Position numbers and translations under genes: made by a program. The notes beneath the pieces are model-generated. The model worked only from the letters and a program-made list of their open reading frames with translations, searched no databases and was not told the origin of the DNA. Below are positions 1 to 12,030 of a stretch of DNA of 64,000 nt, one piece after another. How positions within the stretch are numbered: the first letter of the stretch is position 1; every line of letters begins with the position of its first letter. The stretch is from Arthrinium phaeospermum (lineage: Eukaryota; Ascomycota; Sordariomycetes; Amphisphaeriales; Apiosporaceae), in assembly GCA_006503535.1 (NCBI GenBank), contig QYRS01000002.1:1240001-1304000 (forward strand), given 5' to 3'.

Positions 1-377
1 CTGCGGGCGTAAGAAAGCACCGTTATCGTGGCTTGGTGTTAAATTCAACACCCATATCAATCCGAGAGCCCAGGCCAAGCCAGTGTCGTGGGTTTGGGAC
101 CAAAGAGGTTGCATACCCATGTCGTCGGCGACGGATTTGTAGGGTATATTAGCGGCAACGTATGGGCAACGAACCAGAATCCACGTAAGATTTCCATGGC
201 GAATTCTTCACCGGTCTCACTGAGGGTGTGTTGGGCTACTAGAGGAGCGCAAACCCAGCGGAGGCAGGTCTATAATTACTATCAGACCACCACTCGTACT
301 GCCATGCTTCTCTCCGCGCCACGGGAGGAACGTCTCGGCCCGTCGCTTCCTTGACCACATCTTCATACCACCACGTC

Positions 378-407
378 CTGCACTGCCCTGCACTGCACTG
401 CACTGCA
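378..407. repeat. CTGCA pentanucleotide microsatellite
   Basis: About six imperfect copies of a CTGCA unit in tandem, one copy altered to CTGCC. It lies in non-coding sequence. Confidence 0.8.
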
Positions 408-3400
408 TTTGTGACCAATTGGAATCGCACCTGACCTGTCACAACTAAACACTGTAGGAATGGCACATTTCCCAAATTGGCTTCGACGGTCAACATGTCA
501 CTCGCAGTGAGTGACCTCCTATGCACTTAAACATGACGAATCAGCACAGTCTTAGGCTTAATGCCCCTCCCTAGAATGGAATCGGTTTCTCAATCGGGTG
601 GTCAGGTACAAGTCTGTCCGAGCGAATCAGAGGGCTTGCTTCGCTGAGAGATGCCTGATCTAGCTTTGGCTTGATTTTCGTGCTTGCCATCGTTGTGGCG
701 AGGAGACCAATGAACTGCACGTCGGTATCACCACCTTGACTGACGGTGGGTATAAGGAAAAGTCATCTGACCATCTTCAAGGCTGCGAGGCTGGCGATTG
801 TGCCATAGGCGACACCAGAAACCAACAAGGGTGGTTGTTGACTAGGGTTTGTGATTTCTGACGATAATCTGACGTTACACATATACATGACTTCTGTTTC
901 AGGACATTGCACCCCTCCAAAAACACATAGAATCTCCTCACCGACAGCATGGGAGTAGTGGACCATAATGATTGGACCGTGACCTTGTGAAAAGATACCT
1001 CAAGAAGACCTCGAGGCTCATGATAAGAGCCAGGATGACTGGGGGATTTCGCAATCCGGTGAGCGACCCCGCTCCCTCCTTACCTCTCTGCTCACTCCGT
1101 GTGGACTTGTGGATCAAGTCACGATGGCCGGACGACGCTGACAATCAAGCCCCGAGGTAATGATTGATCCCGGCCCAGTACGCCATGGCATATGTCCATC
1201 CGTCTACTTTGGGTGAGGGTGTCATCCACAAGAGCCGTTGACGGTCATGTCATGCTCAGCTCACGGGCGCAGTCCGACGACTCCAGTCGTGGCCAATGGT
1301 GAAAGTACTGCGCAGAGAAGCACGCAGGGAAAGGCGCACCGTCATGCGTCAACCAACCGTTGGGAACTTCTTCCGTGGGAAGACAACACATTCCAAGGCA
1401 GTGATCATATCACTCAGCCCAGGATGTGCAGCCCAGCTGACCCAGTCTGGCCCCCGCGTACGAGATCCCGACCCCTTGCTCTTTGCTGAGCAACACGACC
1501 TTCGAGGTGCCAGCACCAAAAGAGACATATCGCCCGTATCGGTCGGCCCCGGATCCAGCGATTCCCAGGACTTGGCAAAGTGCGGTACCGTCGCATCGGA
1601 GGCTCTACTACATGTCCAAACCCCGGCCACCGCAGGGCTACGTACCTGCTACGGCACAGACCATGGCCCCCCCATGTCCACCTTCTCTTTGTTTAAGATT
1701 AGGAACCTGCTCCGAGCAGGTCCGTATCTTACTCGATCAGGCAATATGGATCTTGCGGGCTTCTCTGACTCTTAGTCTCTCCCCAGGCAGCTAGTTTAGA
1801 GCGAGTCTTCCAGAGCCCTAAGCCTTATGAAGTATGCAGTCGGGGAGAGATCCCCTGGAGCTAGCTGCGCTTGGCGATTTCAGGCTCGCTGCTACCGCCT
1901 GGGCCGTCGAAGAGATTATTCCCCTTGGAGAGGAGGCTACTGGCGCCAAGCCAATGTTGCCATCTCTTCGTCTCCTGCTGGCAGGCCCGTGTCTTAGGCA
2001 GGCGTATTTGCGTGCCCGGGCAGAGGCCGGAAACAGCGAGTAGAAGCCCAATTCGGAGAGGTCCCGCCCCAGAACCAGGCCAGCCACAACGTCCTGGACC
2101 TGGCCCGGAGCCAAGTTGCTGACGAATGGCCTTTCCCTGTCTGAGGAAAAGCTGCATCACACCGCTGCAGTCATGCCTCAGCAATGCCTCACACCAAATA
2201 CTCCCAGATTAGACTCTTTTGTATGGCTGAACGTTTTAAGCAAGCGGTAGACTGCGATATGTACCACTGGAGGGTAGCAGAAGGCACGCGGCGGGCATAC
2301 ACTAGGTAGAGGTACCCGTGCCGTCCAGATGCAGCGTTTTTTTGAGGGGCGATACATGCATCTGGCGAACAGGCTGGATGGTGTACAACCAGCCCTCATC
2401 ATGCCCATGGCCTCCGCTGCTCGGCAATGCGCCGGTGTGATTACCTCATGTACCTGTAGGCTGGACAATCCATGCAGACCTCGCTGACAACGTCAATTCT
2501 GCCCCACGACTTTGTTGTTCTAGGGAGAGGCAAGGTGAGAAGTCATATGATCGCACACAATTCCGCTCTTTCCCCTGCTATGGCTAAGTGGTGCCGGGGG
2601 TGAGAAGAGGGAACGCACGTAGCATCGAATGTTGGTCCTGGACAAATCTGTTTTAGCCCCATGCAGCAGTTTGCGAAGTGCACCCCCCTGGAGGAATGTT
2701 TCCTTATACCCCGAGCCCGCCCGTCCACTCTGCTACGACCTGTGTTTCTGAACATGATGCTTGGACGATTATGGCATGGGCAACTTCGCCTACGGCAAGA
2801 AAAGACTCACCCTCGACACGGATACATGGCAATCCAAGGCCTGTAGCCCCTCATTTTTCTGACCGGCATATCCGGAGGGGGTTCGTGCGGTCGATGGGGG
2901 ACTCCAGAGGCTCGTGTGCCCGTATTTCCACCCCAAGACAATAGACGTCACCAAGCGAGGGGCTATATTCATGGCATGTCAGCCTTTGGGCAATAGTCAC
3001 ACACGGATGCGGAGGGAGAAAACATGACAATTGACACGACTTACACCCAACCCGGTTCTTAGTAAGACGGCACCTGCATATTCTCTATGCGCATTTTATG
3101 ATATCGACCGCGCTAAAGCGAAGGCTGGCCAGGGTTGGGCTGCCCACCCCCCCTTTGTACTGGCTTCCAGAAGGTACATGGGCGTTGTTCGCCGACCCGA
3201 CAGAGTGGGATCAACCTTATCGAACCAACAGAAACAGAAGCACTGCATTATGTGGCGGTAAGATATCGAGCCACTGAGGGCAAGTGCCGCACGGCTATTG
3301 TGAATGATTGATTGGTATTGGGCACGCCGCGAGTGCCGCCTTGGGAGCTTCAGTCAGCGTCACTTCGCTCAGCAAGCCACGGAAGCCTGTCTATTGACGG

Positions 3401-3488
3401 CGGGATAGGCTCTCGCATGTCCAGCGTGGATGTCTTGGTTGCCTTTCTGCAGTGGATGCAAGACTAGCGGGTCCAAAGGGAGCAGCTC

Positions 3489-3514
3489 CGGCGGCGTGTA
3501 GGTAGGTAGGTAGG
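3489..3514. repeat. GTAG tetranucleotide microsatellite
   Basis: Four or more perfect GTAG/AGGT units in tandem within non-coding DNA. A GA/CA-rich tract of related low complexity lies at about 3843-3866. Confidence 0.75.
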
Positions 3515-5293
3515 TCTAAGTAGGGAGTGGGCGGTATCAGCTAGCTGACCACCATCCCTGGGAGCTACCCGGCGTTCCGCCCGATGGGATTGGTAGCGCA
3601 GTTGATCGCCTCGGGCGCTTCCCGCTTTCTGCCTTCTGTAGCACGGCAGGAAGGCAAACGAGCAAACATGCTGTCCCCCCACGGCCTGGGCCGACTTGTA
3701 TCCCAATAAACGTGTCAGGCTGACGCGGACGGACCTGAGCGAAGGGGCTCTCTTATCTTGCGTAGTGCCTGCTGATATCTGCCCAAGTAGGGAGGCGTCA
3801 TTATGCGTGACGTTGCTAAGCGAGAGATAGGGCTACAGGGGGCAGAGAGAGACAGAGAGAGACAGGCTTTCCTTGCGCACGCATAGCCCCCCGACCAAGC
3901 ACCAACACAGACGGCCACCACCCGAGCCGGCCATAGTACCCGGGGCTCGTTTGTCGAGAGCTGATATGTGGGAATGCTGATCCACCAGCCGCCAGAGCAT
4001 GCAAGACCCCACGCGGAGTGGGCAGCTCAACTGTTCCGGCGGGACGACATGGTGTCATTCCATGCTCTCCTCCATGCCCAAGGGGCTTTCTGAATTGCCG
4101 GCGCTGCAGCCGTCTGCTTCCGGCAGCGGTAATTGACGTCTGTCAAGTTGTCACAGTCCTTTTGTACGCCTGCCACATGGTTGGGCGGGCCCAGCCGGCA
4201 TGAAAGCACGACTATCCAATGCTAAGGTTGTACAACTAGACCTTGGATGTGACTATGTTGGTCACACCTGACCTGGGCTTTATTATACAGGTTTATTTCG
4301 CGTTCCATCGCAGCAGCCATCGTCGTCCTCCTGTGCCTGTGCCGGTGTCGTTGAAAATAGCAACCACCCTCTTACCTAATGACATCAAACACTCGACTCT
4401 ACAGTACCATGCTCACCCAAGCCAGATTTAAGCCGAACTAGAGCCGCACCAAAGCGGCTGCACCTAACCTGCCTGCCGGGCCCACCTCCAATTCGCAAAC
4501 TGGGCGGGATTTTGCTAAGATTTGTCACGTTTTCTGTCATGTTTTCTATCATATTGACCCTGTTTCCAGCATTCCAGTGCCTGCCGGGACATCAAACCCT
4601 CTGCCAAGCACGACAAAACGGAGCAAACATGCAAACTGCAGCGCAGACCGCGCCGCCATTCGTGGCTTCCGTCGTGATATCGCAACGACAGTGCCATTTT
4701 CGGCCCTCTCGTGGTATCTCTGGCGGACCCGTGACAAACTAGATCGCCGGGGAACCCACGCGACGGCGCAAGGCACTTTCCCAACTAAGTAAATCCCACA
4801 GTCCATGGTCCGCTTTTAAGTGGCGAGAACGATCCGTCTCGGCCTTCTAAAATCGATGACTGGTTTAGTCTAGTTTTTTTCTTCTCCTTCGCTCGCTCGT
4901 GCATCGTGCCGTATTGTCTAAATTCTACGCCGAGTGCGGAGGCAACAGTAATAATAGTAATTCGCGTTTACGCCGCTCAGCTCATCTGCGTAACCAGTCC
5001 TGCTCTTTTTTGGTCTGACCCTTGTGTGACCATCGAAGGAAAGGAAAGGATCTCGAGGCATCCTCACAAAGGAAATCTACCGGATCGAGTAGCGCTTCTC
5101 TACTGCGTGGTGTGTGGAGAAATCTAATCGAGCTGGACTTTACGGGGCGCCATCCTATACCCGCCTCCGGGAGCCCGTGTTACGTTTCTCGGGATTCCCC
5201 TTGCTTATTGGCCGCAAAGCTCCGCCTAGGACCAGGACATCGCTCGCATCCATCTCCCCCGTCGTACGCGGGAACTGCGCCACGTGCGTCCCC

Positions 5294-6972
5294 ATGGCGT
5301 CCGAAATACCGCATGAGAAGGATGCCCACCTCCACGAAGACGTGGAGGCCGGTGCCGGAAACCGCAAGCACGGCGGCGGTCTTGCCTCGTTCCTCGCCGT
5401 GGAGGACGGCGTCGTGTACAAGCCGGGGCTGGAGAGCAACCCGCGGTGGTACCAGCGGCTGCTGGATGCGGGCGTCGAGGACAATGGCGTCAAGCCAGTG
5501 CCGGTCGACAGCCGAACCGACACGAGATACCACAACCTCTTCACCGTCTTCTCGACGGCCCTGCTCTGTGTATTGCCGTATGTTGTTGCCGTCATTCCCC
5601 GCAACTATCATTCTCATGCCCCTTTCAGTGCTGACTAAGTATATGCATAGGATTCCTACCGGCATGCTGGGCACCACAGCGTTCGGCATGAGTCTGCGGG
5701 ATGCCTCGTTGACCATCCTGTTCTTCTCGCTGCTCTGCTCGATCCCGCCCGCTTACATGGGCTGCGGGGGCTACAAAACGGGCATGCGACAGCTGGTCCA
5801 AGCCAGGTACTCCTGGGGGCTGTACATTGTGACGCTCCCGCTTCTCCTGAACGCGGCGACCGTGACGGGCTTCACCCTGATCTCCGCCATTGTCGGAGGC
5901 CAGACCATCGCCGCCATCAACCCGGGCCACGTGAGCGTCGACGTCGGCATCATCATCACCATTCTCATCGGGTTCGGCGTGTCGTTCCTGGGCTTCCGGG
6001 CTCTGCACGCATGGGAGCGATGGAGCTGGATCCCCAATCTCATTGCCTTGGTCATCACGGTCGGCTGCGGCGGCAAGTTTCTCGTCAACCAGGTCCAGGC
6101 CGAGCCCGTCACCGCGCCACAGGTGGTCTCGTACGCTGGCTTGATTGCGGGATACTTCATCACGTTTGGTGGCACTGCCTCGGACTATTCTGTTTACTAC
6201 AACCCCAAGGCATCCAAGTAAGCCCATCCCTTATTCCGCTCGTGCCCGCAAGGTCTGCTGCTAATTCGATGACAGAGTCAAGATCTTCAGCTACATCTAC
6301 CTCGGCCTTCTCACCCCTTCGGTTCCGCTGCTCATTCTCGGGGCCGCTATGGGCGGTGCCGTGCCCGTGGTCGAAGGCTGGTCCGATGCGTACGACGCCT
6401 ACGGCGCGGGCGGCGTGCTGGCCGCCATGCTCGAGCCAGCCCACGGGTTCGGCAAGTTCGTCCTGGTCCTGCTGGCGCTCAGCGTGCTGGGCCAGCTCGC
6501 CATCTCCATGTACTCGATCGCGCTGAACCTGCAGATGCTGGTGCCCATCTTCACCAAGGTGCCGCGGTACGCCTTCATCGTCGTCGTCAGCGTCGTCATG
6601 ATCCCCATCGGCATCAAGGTGGCCGAGCAGTGGGAGACGTCGCTGGAGAACTTCCTGGCCCTCATCGGCTACTGGGCGGGCTGCTTCGACGCCGTCCTGC
6701 TCGAGGAGTTCCTCGTGTTCCGCCGCCGCGACTACGCGACCTACGACCACGCCATCTGGAACGTCGGCGGCAAGCTGCCGAGCGGCGTGGCGGCCTTGGC
6801 GGCGTCGCTGCTCTCGATGGGGCTGGTCATCCCCGGTATGGCCGAGGCGTGGTACACCGGCCCCATTGCGGAAAAGACGGGCGATATCGGGTTCGAGATG
6901 GCCTTCTTCGTTACGGCGGTTTTCTACTTGCCGTTCCGATGGCTCGAGATCAAGTGGAGGGGCCATCTTTGA
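5294..6972 (+). CDS. FCY2: purine-cytosine permease (NCS1 family, Fcy type)
   Basis: Proton-coupled plasma-membrane uptake of cytosine and purines is the usual role of this family. Exons 5294-5577, 5651-6217 and 6276-6972 join in phase to give 515 residues, the normal NCS1 length. The start chosen is the ATG of MASEIPHEK. Exon 2 carries the family signature GYKTGMRQLVQARYSWG, a variant of the GPKTGLRQ motif, then AIVGGQTIAAINPG and a run of hydrophobic helices; about 12 membrane spans are expected. The N-terminal 80 residues are hydrophilic and cytosolic. Introns are 73 and 58 bp with GTATGT and GTAAGC donors. The gene is convergent with RIB7, with 304 bp between the stop codons. Family assignment is firm; the exact substrate (cytosine, adenine, hypoxanthine or B6) is inference. 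Confidence 0.93.
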
Positions 6973-7276
6973 GTGACGTGTTGGATACAAAATGGTGTAG
7001 GTCGATGTGCTGACGATGATTATGACATGACGTCCATATATCTAGATGAGAAGGATGAGAGCGAGATAGATAGACAACATTCAACTGTTGTGTCTAGATA
7101 TATTTACTACCCACTATATACCGAATGAAGATGATGTTTCCCGTTATATAATTCTTCTGTCTAATTAAGAATGCCTCAGCTTCAACTAGGCAAGCGGACA
7201 CAACTGCAATATACGCGACAACGAACTTCATCACTCAATCATGGTGTAATCAGACGATGTTTAGCTATGTATCTAT

Positions 7277-8149
7277 CTAAGAACTGGTCTTGGAGATCTT
7301 GCCGCACAGGACGACATCCTCTCCCAGCGGTATCCAGGCCGTGTCCACGAGCCTGCCCGCCGCCACTGGATTCCCGTCAGCACCGAGCCTCCGGGCCGGG
7401 GCGACGAAGACGCTGCCGCCGCCCAGCCAGGTCGGCGCGATGGTGATGATGACGGAGTCGATCAGCCCGGCGTTGGACGCGCCCAGCAGCGAGCTGATGA
7501 CCTGCCCGCCGCCCTCCACCATGATGCTGCCCAGGCCCTCGGCCTTGACGGCGCGGAGGATGTCGCGCCAGTCCATGGCAGATGAAGAACCCGAAGCCGG
7601 ATCTCCTACAGAGATGTACTTGCCGCCCAGCTCCTCGAGCAGCCGCTTGCGCTCCACGGGCGGCTCGGGACCCGCCCCGGCGATGAGGATGTAGGGAGCG
7701 AGACCGCGGCCCGCGCGCGCGAGCTGCAGGACTTTGCTCTGCTCCGTGAAGGCCCAGCGCTGGCGCGGGTCGATGATGATGGGCCGCGGCTGCTGCTGTG
7801 GCGACGGCTGGCCGTCGTCATTGGCGCAGGGGGCGATGCGGCAGTTCAGGCCCGGGTCGTCGGCCAGAGCCGTGCCGACGCCGACGCAGATGGCCGCGTG
7901 CCGGCTGCGCAGGTAGTGCGTCATGGCCTTGGACTGCGGGCCGGACAGGGTGGTGCGGGTGCCGGGGGCCAGGGCCAGGGCCGAGTCCAGCGAGGTCGCG
8001 TAGGTTAGGGTCACGAAGGGTAGGAGGGGGTCATCCTGGGTGCCGGAGGTCGACGACGACGACGGTGCCGGGGCCGGGAGTTTTGGGGGAAGGTGAGGCT
8101 CGAGCTTGCGGGCGTCGGCCTCGGGGAAAGTCAGGGTCGCTTCGCTCAT
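7277..8149 (-). CDS. RIB7: 2,5-diamino-6-ribosylamino-4(3H)-pyrimidinone 5'-phosphate reductase
   Basis: Second step of fungal riboflavin synthesis: NADPH-dependent reduction of the ribosyl side chain of the GTP-derived pyrimidine. The single-exon product has the RibD C-terminal (dihydrofolate reductase-like) fold: LPFVTLTYATSLDSALA at the start of the core, then RSRHAAICVGVGTALADDPGLNCR and the nucleotide-binding GSIMVEGGGQVISSLL. A Pro/Ser-rich linker precedes the core. I start at the ATG of MSEATLTFP (290 residues) because fungal relatives begin similarly; an in-frame ATG at 8179 would add 10 residues. Yeast Rib7 is about 244 residues, the excess here being the N-terminal extension and a Gln/Pro insert. 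Convergent with the permease on its 3' side. Confidence 0.93.
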   Translation of the reverse strand: MSEATLTFPEADARKLEPHLPPKLPAPAPSSSSTSGTQDDPLLPFVTLTYATSLDSALALAPGTRTTLSGPQSKAMTHYLRSRHAAICVGVGTALADDPGLNCRIAPCANDDGQPSPQQQPRPIIIDPRQRWAFTEQSKVLQLARAGRGLAPYILIAGAGPEPPVERKRLLEELGGKYISVGDPASGSSSAMDWRDILRAVKAEGLGSIMVEGGGQVISSLLGASNAGLIDSVIITIAPTWLGGGSVFVAPARRLGADGNPVAAGRLVDTAWIPLGEDVVLCGKISKTSS

Positions 8150-8179
8150 ATTGGTGATGACCGAGAACCCCCCTTTCAT

Positions 8180-11016
8180 ACGTGGACTACCGGTAGATAC
8201 CTCTGCTTACAGGACGGGTTGCTGGCTGCCTTGCCCCAAAGCCACAACCCAAACAGACTAGTAGTATATCCCCGTATCTTCTTCTGTCCGGTTTCTGATC
8301 CTAACGAATATCCACTATGCCGATGCTGATCTGTGGCTGTGCTGAGTCGTCGTTATGCGCTGGGCCGGGCCGAGACGCTGCCCAGGAACCATCCGATGGC
8401 CCAATATGCCCGCTAGCCAGCCACAGGTTCGTCACACTTCTGTGAGGCTGCTTCCTTCTGCAGCTGTCTCCTAGTACTGCTGGGTGATGAAAGACGATCG
8501 CTTCCTTGGGACCGCCTTAGTGTGAGGAGATCAGTGGCCTAACCGGAACGAGTAGTATCGGGCTGTACTGTACACGCACGACCTTTGCTTCTTCCTGCGT
8601 GGGACCGGTGTGCTTCCAGCCGCAGGGAACATGGAAGGGGACTTTTTCAGCAGCAATGTGACGTGTAGAAGGCTACCCGGTCAAGATGCGTGTATGTATG
8701 TGTCTGGGAATGGAAGGTGCATGCTTTTTGTCAAATAGTAGGTTCGTACGTCCAATCGGGACTGGCAGATTCAAAAACCATACAGGCGTGCCCCGCTATA
8801 ACTCTGGGGACGGTAGATATACTTCCAATAGTATACTTGTACAGACGAACCGCACATCCAAAACGAACCTCACCTCACCTAACCTAATCCTCACCCACAT
8901 TGGGGTCATGCAGTTGGCTTGCTTATTACATGTAGGTAGCTTACAGTTGCAGTACGACATATCATATGCACTTCAACAACACGCACAGCATGTACTTAAC
9001 CTGCCTAGTTCAGATCCAACGTGCATGCATGCCAGTTCCGATTATGCATTCGTATGACTAAGTAAGTCGCAGGGAAAAGCAAAGCCATCTCCCGAGATAA
9101 GATTTGCGAACGATACGGATCCTCTGCTCTAGCAATTGCGACAGCTGGAACCAGAGGCTTGAATTACCTCCATGCCTAGAAATCAAAGGTACATATCTTG
9201 TGTGAGGTTTACATGGTGTGATAGCGCTGCGTCCAATCCATTTTGAGCAGCGCTTCCAGGTAATGACAGCCTTGGAATACCATATATCACAGACGATATA
9301 CAATACGTGAGAGCAACTCACCCCTCTTCGCAACGAGTAGGCCCCCCAGAGTCTATTTCCACCAACTAGCAACCGGCACGTCGGATACGTCGACACATCA
9401 CATTTCTTGCGTCCGGTGAGGTTCGAAACGTCCGTCCGGTCAGCCGGAACAGACGGCACGGATGTTGGATACCACAGACTCAGAGAAGCAATACGGGACA
9501 CAGGTGGCAGGGTACATACACTTACTTGTCTGTTCACGGCAATATCCATTCGCAGTGGGACTGGCCGATGTAGGGTAAGACATAACAGACTGCCTCCCTA
9601 CCCGGAGGCACGCAAGAGTTGCCCGTCTTGCAAGGGGGGGAGGGGGGCGGTTTTCTTCATGCTCGAGATAGATCGTCCCGCACCCGGTCAGAAACAATCT
9701 GGCAATCTTAACCAAACAGTTTGCTTTTGCAGAAGCTGTTGCATCTGTCCCGTTCCGTTCTTCGAGGGCGTTGGGTGCGTGGGTCCCTTGGCAGTAGGGA
9801 CATTAACAAGACACCGGACTAGTAAAACAGCCAGGCTTCCCCGATAGCTAGCAATTAATATAATACATATAATATACGAATAATCGGGTAGTTGTTTCAC
9901 TCGAATAATTAAATACTATATACCTTAATCGTTTATTATTATTAATTATTCCATTCGAATGGTATAAGTATGGGCGGTTAGCCTGGTTATTCCAGTGTTT
10001 TTTCGATATCCCTACTGCCCTTGGGGGTCTTTTTTGAACCGCCACATCCACCCCCTCCGACTTCAGGGTTGCTTTGTGGCGATGCACTATGGGCAGGCAA
10101 TGTTTCCAATTGGGCTGTTGGGTTCGGGGCTTGAGGGCCCCGTCCCCCCGCCCCTCCATGCCTGGCATGCACGCTTGACACCTTGACACACCCAAGCTGA
10201 AAGGGAGCACGCCCCCCAGGTGCCAGGCCCCAGTAATCCGACCTTCCGGTTGGCTGCGCAATCCTGAGACGTCTTTGGTTTCTGGGTATCCCGGAAGGGG
10301 GTTGACGTACCTACGCCGTAAGGTTTGCGACTCGCGATCTCGCCTATTGTGCATCCTTTGATACAGACATCGACCCCTTCGTCGGGCTGGGTACACTTTA
10401 GCTGAAGGCAATTTGATCATCCATCACATGTTCCAAACTCGTTCTCGTGATTGTGAAACGGACAGAAGTCATCCCCCATAACCTAGACACTAGAGTCCTA
10501 TCCTATCCCTCTCCCCTCTGCACTTTCCTGTGGGTTCCATTATCTCTCCCAACTTGCCTCGTTTACTCGCCGATCTCTTCGTTTGCTCGCCAAGAGTTTT
10601 TGTAATACTTGCAGACAAGCTGTTTCTCGCCAAGCCTCGTTCATTCTGATAATCCTTATTCCGAGAGGAGGTCGATCATCTCAAAGACATTGATTGGCTT
10701 TCGCGCGGCGTTGTCAGCTGTCTCGCTTCGCCACAACCACCAACGCCATTTAATACCACATTCGGACTTCGTGTCTCTTCCGCCCGCAGTAGCCGGACTG
10801 CTGACCTAACCTACCTATTCCTCCATAACTGAGCTCACTCATCGTCGCCTAACATACCTAATACCAACCGATACCTTCTTCTCAAAACTCGAACCTCAAA
10901 CACCCCGTTGGCGACCTGTCTGCTACCACCGTTTGGACTACGCCTAGCGCGCCATAGCGGCCCCGACGAACAACCCCATAGCGACTTATCATACAACACC
11001 ACCAAACCAAATCAAG
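8180..11016. other. 2.8 kb intergenic region
   Basis: No supported gene. Open frames at 9058-9549 and 9848-10420 (minus) have no recognisable motif and poor codon bias. The stretch contains a G-run at 9634-9650, an AT-rich island at 9846-9972, and from about 10440 to 11016 a pyrimidine-rich segment that looks like the promoter and long leader of the gene at 11017. Confidence 0.5.
9846..9972. other. AT-rich, TpA-rich island with a 12-bp palindrome
   Basis: About 125 bases are strikingly richer in A+T and in TpA steps than the surrounding sequence, which is near half G+C. CCATTCGAATGG at 9951-9962 is a perfect palindrome. This may be a small relic of a repeat mutated by RIP, or simply a structural AT tract. 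Confidence 0.45.
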
Positions 11017-11394
11017 ATGTCGAAGCCCAACGGCGACGAGCCCCCGGCCTACCCCGGCGGTCCCCAACAGCCTCAGCCAGCCTACCAACAACAACCACCC
11101 CATCCATCCCAACAGCAGCCCGGGGGCTACCCGCCGCCGCAAGATGGTCAGTACGGGGGGTACGGCGGGATGCCGCCTCAGGGAGGCTACTACCAGCCGG
11201 GCCCCCAGATGGGCTACTACCAACAACAGCCCGGCTACGGCCCCGGGTACCCGCCGCAACAGGGTTACTATGGCCAACCGGGCTACTACCCCCAAGGCCA
11301 GTACCAGAACCAGCGGTCGAGCGGCCCTAGTTTCGCAGAGGCCTTGCTAGCCAGTTTAGCGTGTTGCTGCTGCTTGGACTGTCTGCTGTTCTAA
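11017..11394 (+). CDS. small Pro/Gln/Gly/Tyr-rich CYSTM-type tail-anchored protein
   Basis: 125 residues, one exon. Residues 1-100 are a low-complexity disordered region of YPPQ, GGYY and QQPGYG-like repeats. The last 20 residues are [21 protein letters not shown], a cysteine-rich hydrophobic segment typical of the CYSTM module. CYSTM proteins in fungi and plants are tail-anchored at membranes and are linked to stress tolerance, probably through palmitoylated or redox-active cysteines; the role here is inferred from that family. A pyrimidine-rich leader of several hundred bases precedes it. Codon use is consistent across the whole frame, and the stop directly follows the Cys-rich anchor as the family requires. 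Confidence 0.82.
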   Translation: MSKPNGDEPPAYPGGPQQPQPAYQQQPPHPSQQQPGGYPPPQDGQYGGYGGMPPQGGYYQPGPQMGYYQQQPGYGPGYPPQQGYYGQPGYYPQGQYQNQRSSGPSFAEALLASLACCCCLDCLLF

Positions 11395-12030
11395 GGATTC
11401 CAAAAAGGCAAAAAGTATGCACACAATGGATTTGCCACTGCAGGGGAATCTCACGAGAAGGAGAAGAAGCATATACGGTAAAAGGGTTGATATATTTGGG
11501 CCACGGGATACTATGGGAAGATGAGGACCGCAACCTGGAAGGACTGTATGATACCATGGAACGAGTACGGCTCAGGTGCCCCAATCATGCCGAAGGCGAA
11601 AACGCGCATTGTTGGGGGAAATCTGGCTGGGAAATGCGTTAACTACTGGACTGGCGGTGCAAATGCATCCCGGGAGAAGCATGCGATCGGCTGTCGCGGG
11701 TTTTGTTTTAGGCCTTGGCCGTGGCCATGGGCTATTCTCTTTTTCATCATTTCAGCATTAGGAGCACGGCGTATAGGGGGGCTTGACCAATTATCATTTA
11801 TTGCAACGTCTGGAACGCCGGCTTTGCAGTATCGCCTAGACGTTTATATGATTACTGTGAACATAGTCCTTTTTGTAATCGAACATCACTCTTTTACCCG
11901 TGTCTATGATATCGGATACCACGCAACCCAGTCGCAGATTTATGGTTATCTTCAGTAGTGGATAAGGTAAGTAATGGCTGAGTTACATCGGCTCGCTCGC
12001 CATGACGTATGTCGCCGCACGTCTATCTGG
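11395..12030. other. convergent intergenic region
   Basis: Between two 3' ends (the plus-strand CYSTM gene and the minus-strand monooxygenase). The open frames here are short and unconvincing; it most likely holds 3' untranslated regions. Confidence 0.5.

Larger units (their letters stand above)
1..5293. other. gene-poor left flank
   Basis: No open frame in this 5.3 kb shows a recognisable domain, consistent codon bias or plausible splice structure; the open frames are short and overlap one another on both strands. It holds only simple repeats (a CTGCA-type run near 378, a GTAG run near 3490 and a GA-rich tract near 3843). The last 500 bases, with a pyrimidine-rich tract around 4876-4904, are the likely promoter and leader of the permease that starts at 5294. 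A degenerate element cannot be excluded by eye. Confidence 0.5.

Noticed and set aside
9634..9650. G-rich run as a G-quadruplex
   Set aside because: Only two long G tracts separated by one A; the evidence is too thin for a feature.
9848..10420. 190-codon minus-strand frame
   Set aside because: No recognisable domain, runs through the AT-rich island and has poor codon bias.
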